Below are positions 53,806 through 62,787 of a stretch of 64,000 bases of DNA, piece after piece. Every line of letters begins with the position of its first letter. The stretch's first letter is position 1. The notes beneath the pieces are model-generated. The model saw only the letters and a program-made list of their open reading frames with translations. It ran no database searches and was not told the origin of the DNA. The DNA comes from Clostridium_B lapidicellarium. GTDB lineage: Bacteria > Bacillota > Clostridia > Clostridiales > Clostridiaceae. The translations under genes and the position numbers were made by a program. Location: positions 17,397-81,396 of the forward strand of contig NZ_JBGFFE010000014.1 of the NCBI RefSeq assembly GCF_041224415.1, given 5' to 3'.

Positions 53806-54717
53806 ATGAGCAAAATGGAGGCGGAATTGAAAAACAGTTCAGGTGAATTAGCTGTCGAGACCACCACATATAGTGAAAATTATGCACATTTGATTCTGAA
53901 GCGTTTTAAGAAACATAAAATGGCTGTAACTGGAGTTATATTTATAGCAATATTAGCTGTAATTGCAGTAGCTGCTCCACTCATAGCTCCACAGAGCCCA
54001 TATGCTGTAGAGAACTCATTTGGTGCCGCACCTTCTGCAGGACATATTCTTGGAACTGATCAAGTTGGAAGAGATGTAATGAGCCGTCTTGTATATGCTG
54101 CACGAGTTTCTCTCCTTGTAGGCATTGGGACTGTGATTTTAAGCGTAGGCATAGGTACAGTGCTCGGACTTGTATCAGGATATTTTGGTGGAAAGATAGA
54201 TATGATTATCATGCGTGTAACAGATATATTCATGTCATTTCCCCAGATGATGCTCATATTGGTTGTAGTGAGCATTGTGGGTCCGGGGCTCTGGAATATT
54301 ATATGGGCCTTGGGTTTTCTCGGATGGCCTGGTGTAGCACGTTTGGTAAGAGGAAATGTACTTTCGATAAAAGAAACGGATTATGTTAAATCTTCTATAG
54401 CACTTGGATTTGGCACTCCTAGAATATTGTTTTCTCATATACTTCCAAATACTATGGCACCGATACTTGTAAATGCCACTTTTGGAATTGCCAGGGCTAT
54501 TATATATGAAGCCTCACTTAGTTTCTTGGGCATGGGAGTACAGCCGCCTACTGCAAGCTGGGGGAATATGCTCACAGATGCCCAGGCCATTACTGTTTTG
54601 ACTACAAAACCTTGGCTTTGGTTCCCGCCTGGAATTATGATTGTAATTACTGTTTTGGCATTTAACTTCATTGGTGACGGATTGAGAGACGCTTTTGATC
54701 CGACAGATGAATCATGA
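53806..54717 (+). CDS. oppC: Oligopeptide ABC transporter permease OppC
   Basis: 303 residues with six membrane segments. The OppC N-terminal region HKMAVTGVIFIAILAVIAVAAPLIAPQSPYAVE, HILGTDQVGRDVMSRLVYAARVSLLVG, and the EAA loop ETDYVKSSIALGFGTPRILFSHILPNTMAPILV are present. It is followed 31 bases later by the amidohydrolase, which is likely part of the same transcript. Confidence 0.94.
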   Translation: MSKMEAELKNSSGELAVETTTYSENYAHLILKRFKKHKMAVTGVIFIAILAVIAVAAPLIAPQSPYAVENSFGAAPSAGHILGTDQVGRDVMSRLVYAARVSLLVGIGTVILSVGIGTVLGLVSGYFGGKIDMIIMRVTDIFMSFPQMMLILVVVSIVGPGLWNIIWALGFLGWPGVARLVRGNVLSIKETDYVKSSIALGFGTPRILFSHILPNTMAPILVNATFGIARAIIYEASLSFLGMGVQPPTASWGNMLTDAQAITVLTTKPWLWFPPGIMIVITVLAFNFIGDGLRDAFDPTDES

Positions 54718-54748
54718 TTAAAGTTTGTCTAGTTTGGAGATGATAAAA

Positions 54749-55918
54749 ATGGTTATTATGGAAAAAGCTCAAGAAATTAAACCCTGGATGGTAAAACTCA
54801 GAAGAGATTTTCACATGCATCCAGAACCCTCATTTGAGGAGGTGAGAACCTCAAAAATTATTGCTGAAAAACTCAGTGAAATGGGCATAGAAACTATTCC
54901 TACCGGGAAAACCGGAGTGATCGGACTATTACAGGGCAGAAGACCCGGGAAGGTAATAGGGCTTAGAGCCGATATTGATGGATTGTCAGTTACGGAGGAG
55001 ACGGGACTTTCCTATAGTTCAAAAAATCCAGGTTATATGCATGCCTGCGGACATGATACCCATATTACAGAACTTCTGGGAGCTGCAAAAATGTTATCTG
55101 ATTTAAGAAATGAATTGACGGGAAGTGTCAAATTCATCTTTCAACCTGCGGAGGAAGCCGGAAATGGTGCTGCATATATGATAAGACATGGAGCTCTTGA
55201 AAATCCAAAGGTGAATATGATTGTTGGCATGCATACTTTTGGACTGATTGAAGCCGGAAAAGTAGTGGTTCAAAAAGGTCCTTTAATGGCTTCCATAGAT
55301 GTATGGAAGCTTACTATAGAGGGAAAATCATGTCATGGTTCCTCTCCCTGGCAGGGGGTGGATTCAATGCCCTGTGCGGTAGCTATTATGGAAGGATTCC
55401 AGACCATTGTCAGCAAATTTAATGATGCTAGAGATCCTATAGTAATAAATATTGGAACTGTTAAAGCAGGTGAGAGATTTAATGTTGTTCCTGGAAAAGT
55501 TCAGATGACCGGGGCAAACAGGGCATTTTCAGATTATTCCAGGGAAATGATACCTAAATGGATGAAAAGAATGATAGATAATGTATGTAATGCATATGGC
55601 TGCAGGGCCGAATTTGAATATGAAAATGGCTGTAGTCCTACTATTAATGAGGATGATTCCACTGAACTGGTTAAAAAATCTGCAGTCAAAGTGGTAGGAG
55701 AAGAAAATGTAATTCAAATACCGCCGGTTATGGGCTCTGAAGATTTTTCAACCTACCTTGAGAAAGTACCGGGGACTTTCGTGATACTTGGTGGTGGAAA
55801 CGTGGAGAAAGGATGGATGTATTCTCAGCATTCCAATCATTTTATTATTGATGAAAATTGTCTTGTTGTAGGATCCTCTATTTATGTACAGACAGCTTTG
55901 GATTTTTTAAAGGATTGA
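54749..55918 (+). CDS. M20D-family amidohydrolase (N-acyl-amino-acid / aminobenzoyl-glutamate type)
   Basis: 389 residues from ATG 54749, nine bases after GGAGA. Metal-site motifs: RRDFHMHPEPSFEE, GLRADIDGLSV, HACGHDTHITELLGAAKML, FQPAEEAGNGAAYMI and GMHTFG. A dimerisation domain sits at about 185-300. Such enzymes hydrolyse N-acetyl- or N-acyl-amino acids, hippurate or similar amides. Its place at the end of the opp operon suggests that the imported substrate is an acylated amino acid or short peptide that it deacylates. Confidence 0.9.
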   Translation: MVIMEKAQEIKPWMVKLRRDFHMHPEPSFEEVRTSKIIAEKLSEMGIETIPTGKTGVIGLLQGRRPGKVIGLRADIDGLSVTEETGLSYSSKNPGYMHACGHDTHITELLGAAKMLSDLRNELTGSVKFIFQPAEEAGNGAAYMIRHGALENPKVNMIVGMHTFGLIEAGKVVVQKGPLMASIDVWKLTIEGKSCHGSSPWQGVDSMPCAVAIMEGFQTIVSKFNDARDPIVINIGTVKAGERFNVVPGKVQMTGANRAFSDYSREMIPKWMKRMIDNVCNAYGCRAEFEYENGCSPTINEDDSTELVKKSAVKVVGEENVIQIPPVMGSEDFSTYLEKVPGTFVILGGGNVEKGWMYSQHSNHFIIDENCLVVGSSIYVQTALDFLKD

Positions 55919-55990
55919 TCAGTTATTGTGAGAACTCTTTCTGGATTATCTACATAAATTAATATATGAAGTAATAATAGGAGGTTTTTT

Positions 55991-57136
55991 GTGCTTATTT
56001 ATGTAGTTAAGCCAGGGGATTCACTTTGGAAAATATCAAATTATTATAATGTCCCAACTGCTCGAATAATCAGTGCTAATGGACTTCAATATCCTGACAG
56101 TCTACTTGTCGGGCAGTCATTGATAATTCCTGTAGATGATACTATTAATGATGTAAAAAACAGACCTTATATATATGTAAATGGATATATTTATGATTTT
56201 ACTGAAAATTCCCCTGCCATTGTGAGAGAAGTTGGAGATTACCTGACATATTTAAGTCCTTTTGCTTATAGAATCAGAGAAGATGGCAGTTTGGAGAATA
56301 TAGATGATTCCGCTTTAATAAGTGCTGCCTATACTGAGAATGTGGTTCCAATGATGGCTGTGACAAATTTTACGGCTACGGAGCTGGGCCATAATCTGGC
56401 ACATGTCGTACTGTCAAATGACAGCGTCAGAGAGAATCTCATAACTAATATAGTTGAAACTATGAAAAATAAAGGTTATCTGGGAGTAAATATTGATTTT
56501 GAAAATGTACTTCCTGATGACAGAGAAAATTATAACAGATTTCTCGAACTTACAGTTGAAAGACTCCATAGGGAAAATTTTTTCGTATCTACTGCATTAG
56601 CTCCTAAAACTGGACCGGGACAGCAGGGGCTGCTGTATGAAGCACATGATTATGAGGCCCATGGGAGGATTGTGGATTTTGTTGTACTTATGACCTATGA
56701 ATGGGGATATAGGCTTGGCCCTCCACAGGCAATCTCACCTTTGAACAGGATAAAACAAGTTCTTGACTATGCAGTTACTGTTATACCGAGGCAGAAAATT
56801 TTATTTGGTTTTCAGCTCTATGCCAGGGACTGGGTTTTACCACACAGGCCGGGTATGGAAGCTGAGACTTTCAGCATGCAGGAAGCTGTGGCCAAGGCAG
56901 TTAGATATCAAGCTTCCATACAGTTTGATACATTGAGCCAGACGCCTTTCTATAACTATGTCGATGAGGAGGGCAGAAGCCACCAGGTATGGTTTGAGGA
57001 TGCGAGAAGTGTGCAGGCTAAATTTGATACAGTTAAAGATTACGGGCTGAGAGGTATCAGTTACTGGGCCCTTGGTTTCCCATTTCCGCAAAACTGGACC
57101 CTGCTTCAGGATAATTTTAATATAATAAAACATTAA
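55991..57136 (+). CDS. LysM-GH18 spore cortex-lytic-type hydrolase (SleL/YaaH-like)
   Basis: 381 residues from GTG behind AGGAGG. One LysM domain (about 2-46, YVVKPGDSLWKISNYYNVPTARIISANGL) precedes a GH18 catalytic domain (about 55-378). The catalytic motif is GVNIDFENV with Glu171 as acid, and VVLMTYEWGYRLGPPQAISP is the family signature. Bacillus SleL/YaaH are N-acetylglucosaminidases acting on spore cortex and usually have two LysM copies; this one has one. There is no signal peptide, as in other spore-coat enzymes. It is separate from the opp operon by 72 bases. Confidence 0.9.
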   Translation: MLIYVVKPGDSLWKISNYYNVPTARIISANGLQYPDSLLVGQSLIIPVDDTINDVKNRPYIYVNGYIYDFTENSPAIVREVGDYLTYLSPFAYRIREDGSLENIDDSALISAAYTENVVPMMAVTNFTATELGHNLAHVVLSNDSVRENLITNIVETMKNKGYLGVNIDFENVLPDDRENYNRFLELTVERLHRENFFVSTALAPKTGPGQQGLLYEAHDYEAHGRIVDFVVLMTYEWGYRLGPPQAISPLNRIKQVLDYAVTVIPRQKILFGFQLYARDWVLPHRPGMEAETFSMQEAVAKAVRYQASIQFDTLSQTPFYNYVDEEGRSHQVWFEDARSVQAKFDTVKDYGLRGISYWALGFPFPQNWTLLQDNFNIIKH

Positions 57137-57159
57137 CCGTTTATAAAAAAGGTAGCTTT

Positions 57160-57186
57160 ACAACATTTTATCTGATAAAATGTTGT
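57160..57186 (+). terminator. Hairpin after the LysM-GH18 gene
   Basis: Perfect 13-base arms ACAACATTTTATC and GATAAAATGTTGT around one T. No T tract follows. Confidence 0.5.
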
Positions 57187-57231
57187 GAGAAGGTCGGAAA
57201 ATAATTATACAGATAACAGGTGAGTGGGAAA

Positions 57232-57333
57232 ATGATAAAGAGTTTGATTATAATATGCAGTATAATAAGCATTTGTATGGTTGTAATAGTGATAATTGTA
57301 TTTATTATATTATTTTCCCGTAAGAATAGATGA
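57232..57333 (+). CDS. 33-residue hydrophobic membrane peptide
   Basis: The frame encodes MIKSLIIICSIISIC, a continuous hydrophobic stretch to about residue 28, and a basic end SRKNR. GGTGAGTGGG lies just before the ATG. It sits between a hairpin at 57160 and a terminator at 57359, so it has room for its own transcript. The shape fits small membrane regulators or type I toxin-like peptides, but no antitoxin RNA is evident. Not recognised. Confidence 0.4.
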   Translation: MIKSLIIICSIISICMVVIVIIVFIILFSRKNR

Positions 57334-57358
57334 TGAATGTGGTTAATTCTACAGGGAT

Positions 57359-57400
57359 AAAATAACAGAACTGCCCGTACAAGACAGTTCTGTTATTTTG
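57359..57400. terminator. Bidirectional terminator overlapping the MFS stop codon
   Basis: AAAATAACAGAACTG (57359-57373) pairs with CAGTTCTGTTATTTT (57385-57399). The efflux gene's stop codon (57393-57395) lies within the stem. Confidence 0.85.
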
Positions 57401-58817
57401 CTTTTGATCTCCTGCTGTATAATCTGAAACCTGTTAACAAAACACCTACCAGACAAAATACCGCAGCCGAGATGTATACATATTTCATTCCATACATGAA
57501 TACATCATCTCTTCCCTTTATGTAGTCAATTACTCTATAGCCTATCTTGCTGCTCATTCTGTTGTACAGAAGAAGTGTTGCAAGGGAGGTTCCAACGACA
57601 AAGCCAAGATTTCTAACCAGTGCATTTACACTTCCTGCAATACCAAGTTTGTCTTTTGATACGGTGGACATTACAAGTACATTATTTGGGGACTGGAACA
57701 TTCCATTTCCTATGGTCATTATTATTATATAGATCACTATCATTCTCAGAGGCGAAAATTCACTTACGGTGGATATTAGAAATAGTCCAAGGCTTGTAAT
57801 GGAAAGCCCCAACAGAGTAAGTACTTCCGAACCTGTTTTATCCGCCATATGTCCGCTTAAAGGTGCTACTACAGAGAGAACTATGGGTGATACCATCATG
57901 AATAGTCCTGTTGCCGCCGGCGAAAGCTTCATCGTATCCTGAAAATAAAAAGGCAGTATTATATTGGAGGCACCTATGGCGCAGAAGGAAATAAAAGCGC
58001 AGATTATGCTTATGGAAAACAGACTGTTGTTGAAAATATTCAGCTGCAGCAGCGGAAGCTCCATCTTGCTCTCTATAACAATGAATATAATAAAAGTTGC
58101 AATGGATATTACAAAGGCGGAAATCATAAGAGGGTTGTCATATCCTGTGCTCTGTCCCTGAACCAAGGCACCAAATAGCAGGACAGTAAATATCATAAAT
58201 AAAGTAGAACCTTTTGTATCCAGGCTTTCATCCGTCCTGTGAGATTTTGGAAATATTTTGAGACCCGTTATAAACACTGCTATCCCTATAGGTACATTTA
58301 TCCAAAATATATATTTCCAGCTGAAAGCTGAAACTATAAAACCTCCCAGAGGCGGCCCTGCCATGGAACCCAGGGCTACAAATGTTCCGAGTATGCCCAG
58401 GGCGCTGCCCCTTTCATGAGGAGGAAAAACCTGGGTTATGATTCCCTGGTTAGTAGCCATGGTTGCAGAGGCACCAACTGCTTGTATACATCTGGCGGCT
58501 ATTAAAAATACAAGTGAATTACTCAAACCACAAAGAAAAGAACCAAGGACAAACAGCACTACTCCAAAACTGAATATCCTGGTTTTCCCTTTTATATCAC
58601 CTAATCTTCCAAAGATTAAAATGGTAGCTGAAATAACTATTAGAAATCCGGTTACAACCCATTCAATGCCTGCCATAGGTGCGTTCAACTTGGCAGACAT
58701 ATCCGGTAAAGCCACATTTACAATACTTCCGTCCAGAGTGGACATAAATGTGGCAGAAAGAACGGTGAACAAAATAATCCACCTTCTCTTGTATGTCATT
58801 TTGTCAATATTATTCAA
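57393..58817 (-). CDS. MFS drug efflux transporter (DHA2 / EmrB-QacA type, 14 segments)
   Basis: 474 residues with fourteen predicted membrane segments. Motif D1-like MSTLDGSIVNVALPDM at the first segment, ILIFGRLGDIKGKTRIFSFG (motif A) and the motif C-like GILGTFVALGSMAGPPLGGFI place it in the DHA2 family. The TTG start (58815-58817) overlaps the TGA stop of the upstream MarR gene as TTGA, so it is translated by coupling. It probably exports lipophilic drugs or metabolites under MarR control. Confidence 0.92.
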   Translation of the reverse strand: MNNIDKMTYKRRWIILFTVLSATFMSTLDGSIVNVALPDMSAKLNAPMAGIEWVVTGFLIVISATILIFGRLGDIKGKTRIFSFGVVLFVLGSFLCGLSNSLVFLIAARCIQAVGASATMATNQGIITQVFPPHERGSALGILGTFVALGSMAGPPLGGFIVSAFSWKYIFWINVPIGIAVFITGLKIFPKSHRTDESLDTKGSTLFMIFTVLLFGALVQGQSTGYDNPLMISAFVISIATFIIFIVIESKMELPLLQLNIFNNSLFSISIICAFISFCAIGASNIILPFYFQDTMKLSPAATGLFMMVSPIVLSVVAPLSGHMADKTGSEVLTLLGLSITSLGLFLISTVSEFSPLRMIVIYIIIMTIGNGMFQSPNNVLVMSTVSKDKLGIAGSVNALVRNLGFVVGTSLATLLLYNRMSSKIGYRVIDYIKGRDDVFMYGMKYVYISAAVFCLVGVLLTGFRLYSRRSKAK

Positions 58818-59278
58818 GTCTTCTTCATCCTTTCACAGCATTTTTCCTTGTAGATAGTTCCGTTATTTAAAACCCGTTCTAGAAATTTTATGGAGATTGC
58901 AGTTTCCCTGCCGTCAATTCCCTGTACTAAAATATGAATCCACTGTTGTATGATTTTTATAATTTGGGGTATTGTTTTTTTTGCCTTGTCTGTTATATAT
59001 AGTTTATGGGCTCTTATGTCCTCCTTATTTTCCTCTGATCTTATATATCCCAACTTTGTAAGTTTTTTAACGGATCTGGAGCAGAGAGACTTATCTACAT
59101 TAAGTTCTCTGCTCAGTTCGTTTTGGCTAATACCCTCTCTTTTTCTCAATGCAAGTAAATAGGGGTATGTACCTGTAGTGAGATCGAATCTCTTGAGCTT
59201 TTTATCTACATACATTTGTGTACATCTATATATACTATTGGTCAGTTTAATCAAAATCGAGGCACTGCTGTTATCCAT
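58814..59278 (-). CDS. MarR-family transcriptional regulator
   Basis: 154 residues: helices about 1-40, winged helix-turn-helix about 45-110 (ISQNELSRELNVDKSLCSRSVKKLTKLGYIRSEENKEDIRAHKLYITDKAKKT) and a C-terminal dimer helix. It precedes and overlaps an MFS exporter, the classic MarR-efflux arrangement. A palindrome over its own -35 at 59317-59340 is the likely operator. Confidence 0.92.
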   Translation of the reverse strand: MDNSSASILIKLTNSIYRCTQMYVDKKLKRFDLTTGTYPYLLALRKREGISQNELSRELNVDKSLCSRSVKKLTKLGYIRSEENKEDIRAHKLYITDKAKKTIPQIIKIIQQWIHILVQGIDGRETAISIKFLERVLNNGTIYKEKCCERMKKT

Positions 59279-59316
59279 AATATTCCCTTCTTATTTTCTT
59301 AATATAAGATATCACA

Positions 59317-59340
59317 ATATGGTTGATTGGTCAACTATAT
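59317..59340 (-). promoter_or_regulatory. Operator of the marR-MFS operon
   Basis: ATATGGTTGA and TCAACTATAT arms around TTGG, one mismatch. On the minus strand the right part supplies TTGACC (-35). A 17-base spacer leads to TATCTT. Confidence 0.6.
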
Positions 59341-59418
59341 ATCCTTGCTTGAAATAGTTTACTAATTGTTAACAAAGTGTTAATATGATATTAAAGTATA
59401 CAAAAGGAGATGTTATGT

Positions 59419-61134
59419 GTGAATAAAAAGATTACAAAAGTAATCGTAACAGCGGTAATTTTATTATTTATAGCACCCTTTTACAAGGTTTTTGCACAGT
59501 CAAAGTATTATAATGTTATCAGGTTAGCAGGACAAGATAGATATAGTACGTCTTCTTATATTGCCAGTCAAGTTAATCCTGGTATAGCTAATAACGTAAT
59601 ACTTGCTAGTGGAAAGGATTTCCCTGATGCATTAGCAGGGGCTACTCTCTCAAAAAAATTAAATGCACCTATATTACTTGTTGATGATATTGACAGTCCA
59701 AATTCATATGAATGGATGGGTTATATGAGCAAGCATCTATCAGAAAACAGTAATATATACCTGCTTGGCGGAGAAGGTTCAATAAGTAATGATACATTGT
59801 ATGGACTTCAACGATATTATAAGAATATCAAAAGATTAGGTGGTGCAAATAGATTTGATACCAACAGATCAATAGTTAATGAAATGAATGTTGAAATTGG
59901 TACCCCTGTAGTTATAGTAAATGGATTTAATTTTCCTGATGCTCTAAGTATATCAAGTATTGCGGCGTCCAAAGGATACCCTATATTCATGAGCGAGAAT
60001 AATAGTATACCAGATACTATTATGAATAAAATTTCTTCTATAAATCCGTCAAAAGTTTATATTATTGGTGGTACCGGAGTATTAAATGGTAATATTCAGA
60101 CTCAGTTAAAAAATAAATTATCTAGTATAAACGATGAAAATATTGTAAGAATTAGTGGGAACAATAGATATGAAACATCGCTAAAAGTGGCTGATTATTT
60201 TAAGTCAGATTCTAAAAATGTGGTACTTGCTAATGGAGAGAATTTCCCTGATGCTTTATCAGGAGCAGCGCTTGCGGCAAAATTAAATGCACCGACAATA
60301 CTAACTGATGGTAAAAACATCAGCAGTCAGAAAGACTATATAGATTCTCTAGATAGTAATAATGTGACGGTTTTGGGTGGACAAGGTTCTATATCATCAG
60401 ATGTGGAAAGCTGTTTTAATGGAAATAAATTAGATACAGGTGGAAGTTTTAATGGACAAGAGATTATTGATTTAAAAACTGCAGATATAAATAATAATGG
60501 TAGTCTTGAAAATCTTATATTAACTGGCGGTATAAATAATAATCGGAATGTGACATTATATGTTCAGAATGCTTTCAACGGACAATTAATTTCTTCAAAA
60601 CTCGTGGGTAATAGTTATTTTGGTTATGGACAAATTATACTGGCAGATGTAACAGGAGATGGATCACCTGAAATAATATCTATAGCTGAAATAGGCGGTA
60701 ACACCGGTAATGAAACTTGTGATATTGAAACTGCAAATGAGAACGGTTTAGTTAAAATAGATCCTGGCTTTTCAAATCCTAATTATTCAGATTATGATGT
60801 AAGCCCTGATATTTTTTCATTTACATTGAACTGTAATACACTCAATATGTATTCGAACAAGTTTGGAAAGAGCTGTTCTGTAGATTTAACAAATGATACG
60901 GCTTTGCAGACAGCCATAGCAGAGGGCCTTGAAATAAATCCATATGTTTCAGATGGACCGGTATACAGCTTGTATAATATAGGCAACGATATATATGGAT
61001 TGAAGATGAGTAGAGGAGTATCAGGTTCTTGTCATGCTGACAGTATAGGTGGTTTTGATGTTTATTATAGATATGCAGATGGCATCATGCAACTTAATGA
61101 TATAGGATTTAATAGCCCATATCCTATACAATAA
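59419..61134 (+). CDS. Secreted surface protein with three CWB2 wall-binding repeats
   Basis: 571 residues from GTG 59419, nine bases after AGGAG. A signal peptide (about 1-26, ending KVFAQ) precedes three CWB2 (cell wall binding repeat 2) units of about 95 residues (about 30-125, 130-220, 222-320) with the hallmarks RLAGQDRYSTSSYIAS, NVILASGKDFPDALAG, ILLVDD and YLLGGEGSIS. The C-terminal 230 residues hold a VCBS/FG-GAP-like region (TADINNNGSLENLILTGG, ILADVTGDGSPEIISIAEIGG) and a domain I do not recognise. CWB2 units bind anionic wall polymer, so this is a non-covalently attached surface protein. Confidence 0.9.
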   Translation: MNKKITKVIVTAVILLFIAPFYKVFAQSKYYNVIRLAGQDRYSTSSYIASQVNPGIANNVILASGKDFPDALAGATLSKKLNAPILLVDDIDSPNSYEWMGYMSKHLSENSNIYLLGGEGSISNDTLYGLQRYYKNIKRLGGANRFDTNRSIVNEMNVEIGTPVVIVNGFNFPDALSISSIAASKGYPIFMSENNSIPDTIMNKISSINPSKVYIIGGTGVLNGNIQTQLKNKLSSINDENIVRISGNNRYETSLKVADYFKSDSKNVVLANGENFPDALSGAALAAKLNAPTILTDGKNISSQKDYIDSLDSNNVTVLGGQGSISSDVESCFNGNKLDTGGSFNGQEIIDLKTADINNNGSLENLILTGGINNNRNVTLYVQNAFNGQLISSKLVGNSYFGYGQIILADVTGDGSPEIISIAEIGGNTGNETCDIETANENGLVKIDPGFSNPNYSDYDVSPDIFSFTLNCNTLNMYSNKFGKSCSVDLTNDTALQTAIAEGLEINPYVSDGPVYSLYNIGNDIYGLKMSRGVSGSCHADSIGGFDVYYRYADGIMQLNDIGFNSPYPIQ

Positions 61135-61224
61135 AAATTGTAACATCGGTTACATATTTTTATTTGAAATAATCCTATACTATTTAGTAGATAATATATA
61201 GATAATGTAGGGAGGTTAATTACT

Positions 61225-61560
61225 ATGGACAATTTAATTAAAAACATACAGTTTTCAAAAGTGCTGGATTTGAGAGAACTGGTAAAATATAGTGAAGGAC
61301 AGGTTATAAGCAGGACCATCGCCCAAACGCCCTCCGTGAGCATTACACTGTTTTCTCTAGATAAGGGAGAGGGAATAAGTGCCCATACGACAGACGGGGA
61401 TGCAATGGTGCAGGTGCTTGATGGGAAAGCTTCCATTACAATTGGAAATAAAAATTTTGCTGTAAATTCTGGAGAGACGATAATAATGCCCTCAGGTATT
61501 CAGCATGCACTTCAGGCTGTTGAGAAGTTTAAAATGCTTCTGACAGTTGTAAAACATTGA
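61225..61560 (+). CDS. Cupin-domain protein
   Basis: 111 residues, one conserved beta-barrel cupin. Motif 1 is degenerate (GEGISAHTTDGDAMVQVLDGKASI), keeping one histidine. Motif 2 reads GETIIMPSGIQHAL, with one histidine. It may bind a metal or small ligand. It is a single gene behind GGGAGG with a strong terminator; no adjacent enzyme explains it. Confidence 0.88.
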   Translation: MDNLIKNIQFSKVLDLRELVKYSEGQVISRTIAQTPSVSITLFSLDKGEGISAHTTDGDAMVQVLDGKASITIGNKNFAVNSGETIIMPSGIQHALQAVEKFKMLLTVVKH

Positions 61561-61562
61561 TG

Positions 61563-61600
61563 AAAAAGTCTGCCCTTTTTGTAAGGGCAGACTTTTTATA
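61563..61600 (+). terminator. Terminator of the cupin gene
   Basis: AAAAAGTCTGCCCTT (61563-61577) pairs with AAGGGCAGACTTTTT (61583-61597), then AT-rich sequence. Of the following 270 bases before the next gene I see only AT-rich DNA and a weak TAGGTT/AACCTA dyad at 61817-61837. Confidence 0.85.
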
Positions 61601-61868
61601 CTATAGTTTGTTATACGTATCAGTTATCTAATAAAAAATAGCTAGATTTTCATTCTACAGCTAGAACAACAGGCTTTCTGCTAAACCTTTGTAAATTTTA
61701 GAATAAGATGATAGAATATTATATGACTAATTTTAACCGTGTGAAGTTTCAAAAGAAATATTATGATATTATGTACATTTTTAGAAGCTGGATTGAAAAT
61801 TTTAAATTATAGGTTATAGGTTACCTTGATAAACCTAAATTTATTATAATAAGGAGTATTGCTGCTAA

Positions 61869-62741
61869 ATGAAAATAGCTATTGTAACTGATAGTAATAG
61901 TGGAATATCTGAATACGAAGCCCAAAAATGGGGTATTTATGTACTCCCTATGCCTGTCATTATTGAAGATAATATATATTTCGAAGGGAAAAATATGACC
62001 CAAAAATTATTTTATGATAGTCTCATGTCAGGAAAGAGAGTTTCAACATCACAGCCATCACCGGGAGATGTAGTTAATTTGTGGGAATCTATTCTGAATA
62101 ATGGATGCGATGAGATCGTGTATATACCGATGTCCAGCGGATTAAGCAATTCTTATAATACCGCTTCAGGCCTGGCATTAGATTATAAAGGGCGTGTGGA
62201 AGTAGTGAATAATCATAGGATATCCGTTACACAAAAGCAATCGGTTATAGAAGCTGTAAGATTGTCCAGAAACAATTATTCAGCCTCCGATATAAAAAAG
62301 CTTTTAGAAAAAAATGCATATGAATCAAGTATATACATTGCGGTAAATACGTTGAAGTATTTGAAAAAGGGGGGCCGTATAACTCCTGCAGCTGCAGCTA
62401 TAAGTTCTGCTTTAAATATAAAGCCTGTTTTGACTATCCAGGGAGGAAAATTGGATGCTTTTTCAGTAAGCAGAGGAATGAACAAATGCAAGAAGAAGAT
62501 GATAGAGGCAATAAGAAATGATATCAATTTACGATTTTCAGGTGTGGATAATACACTTATAAAGATAGGAGCTGCGGGAAGTTTCCTAGACGATGAAATG
62601 GCAGTAAAGTGGAAAAATGAAGTATCTGCCGCCTTTGAAAATATAGAAATCACCTATGATCCTCTGGCATGTAGTATAGGATGCCACGTCGGCCCAGATG
62701 CAATTGGAATTGGCGTAAGCAAAGTAGTGGACTTGAGTTGA
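61869..62741 (+). CDS. DegV-family fatty-acid-binding protein (second copy)
   Basis: 290 residues. IAIVTDSNSGISEYEAQKWGIYVLPMPVIIEDNIYFEG, SLMSGKRVSTSQPSPGDV, IPMSSGLSNSYN, LKYLKKGGRITPAAAAISSALNIKPVL and the C-terminal SIGCHVGPDAIGIG match DegV/FakB. It shares the architecture of the protein at 41499 but is clearly divergent. AAGGAG lies 12 bases before the ATG. It likely presents a fatty acid to FakA. It is followed 46 bases later by a methyltransferase. Confidence 0.9.
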   Translation: MKIAIVTDSNSGISEYEAQKWGIYVLPMPVIIEDNIYFEGKNMTQKLFYDSLMSGKRVSTSQPSPGDVVNLWESILNNGCDEIVYIPMSSGLSNSYNTASGLALDYKGRVEVVNNHRISVTQKQSVIEAVRLSRNNYSASDIKKLLEKNAYESSIYIAVNTLKYLKKGGRITPAAAAISSALNIKPVLTIQGGKLDAFSVSRGMNKCKKKMIEAIRNDINLRFSGVDNTLIKIGAAGSFLDDEMAVKWKNEVSAAFENIEITYDPLACSIGCHVGPDAIGIGVSKVVDLS

Positions 62742-62787
62742 TTATAGTAAGAATACTTTATAAGTGGTTTAAAGGCTGAGGTTAAAA

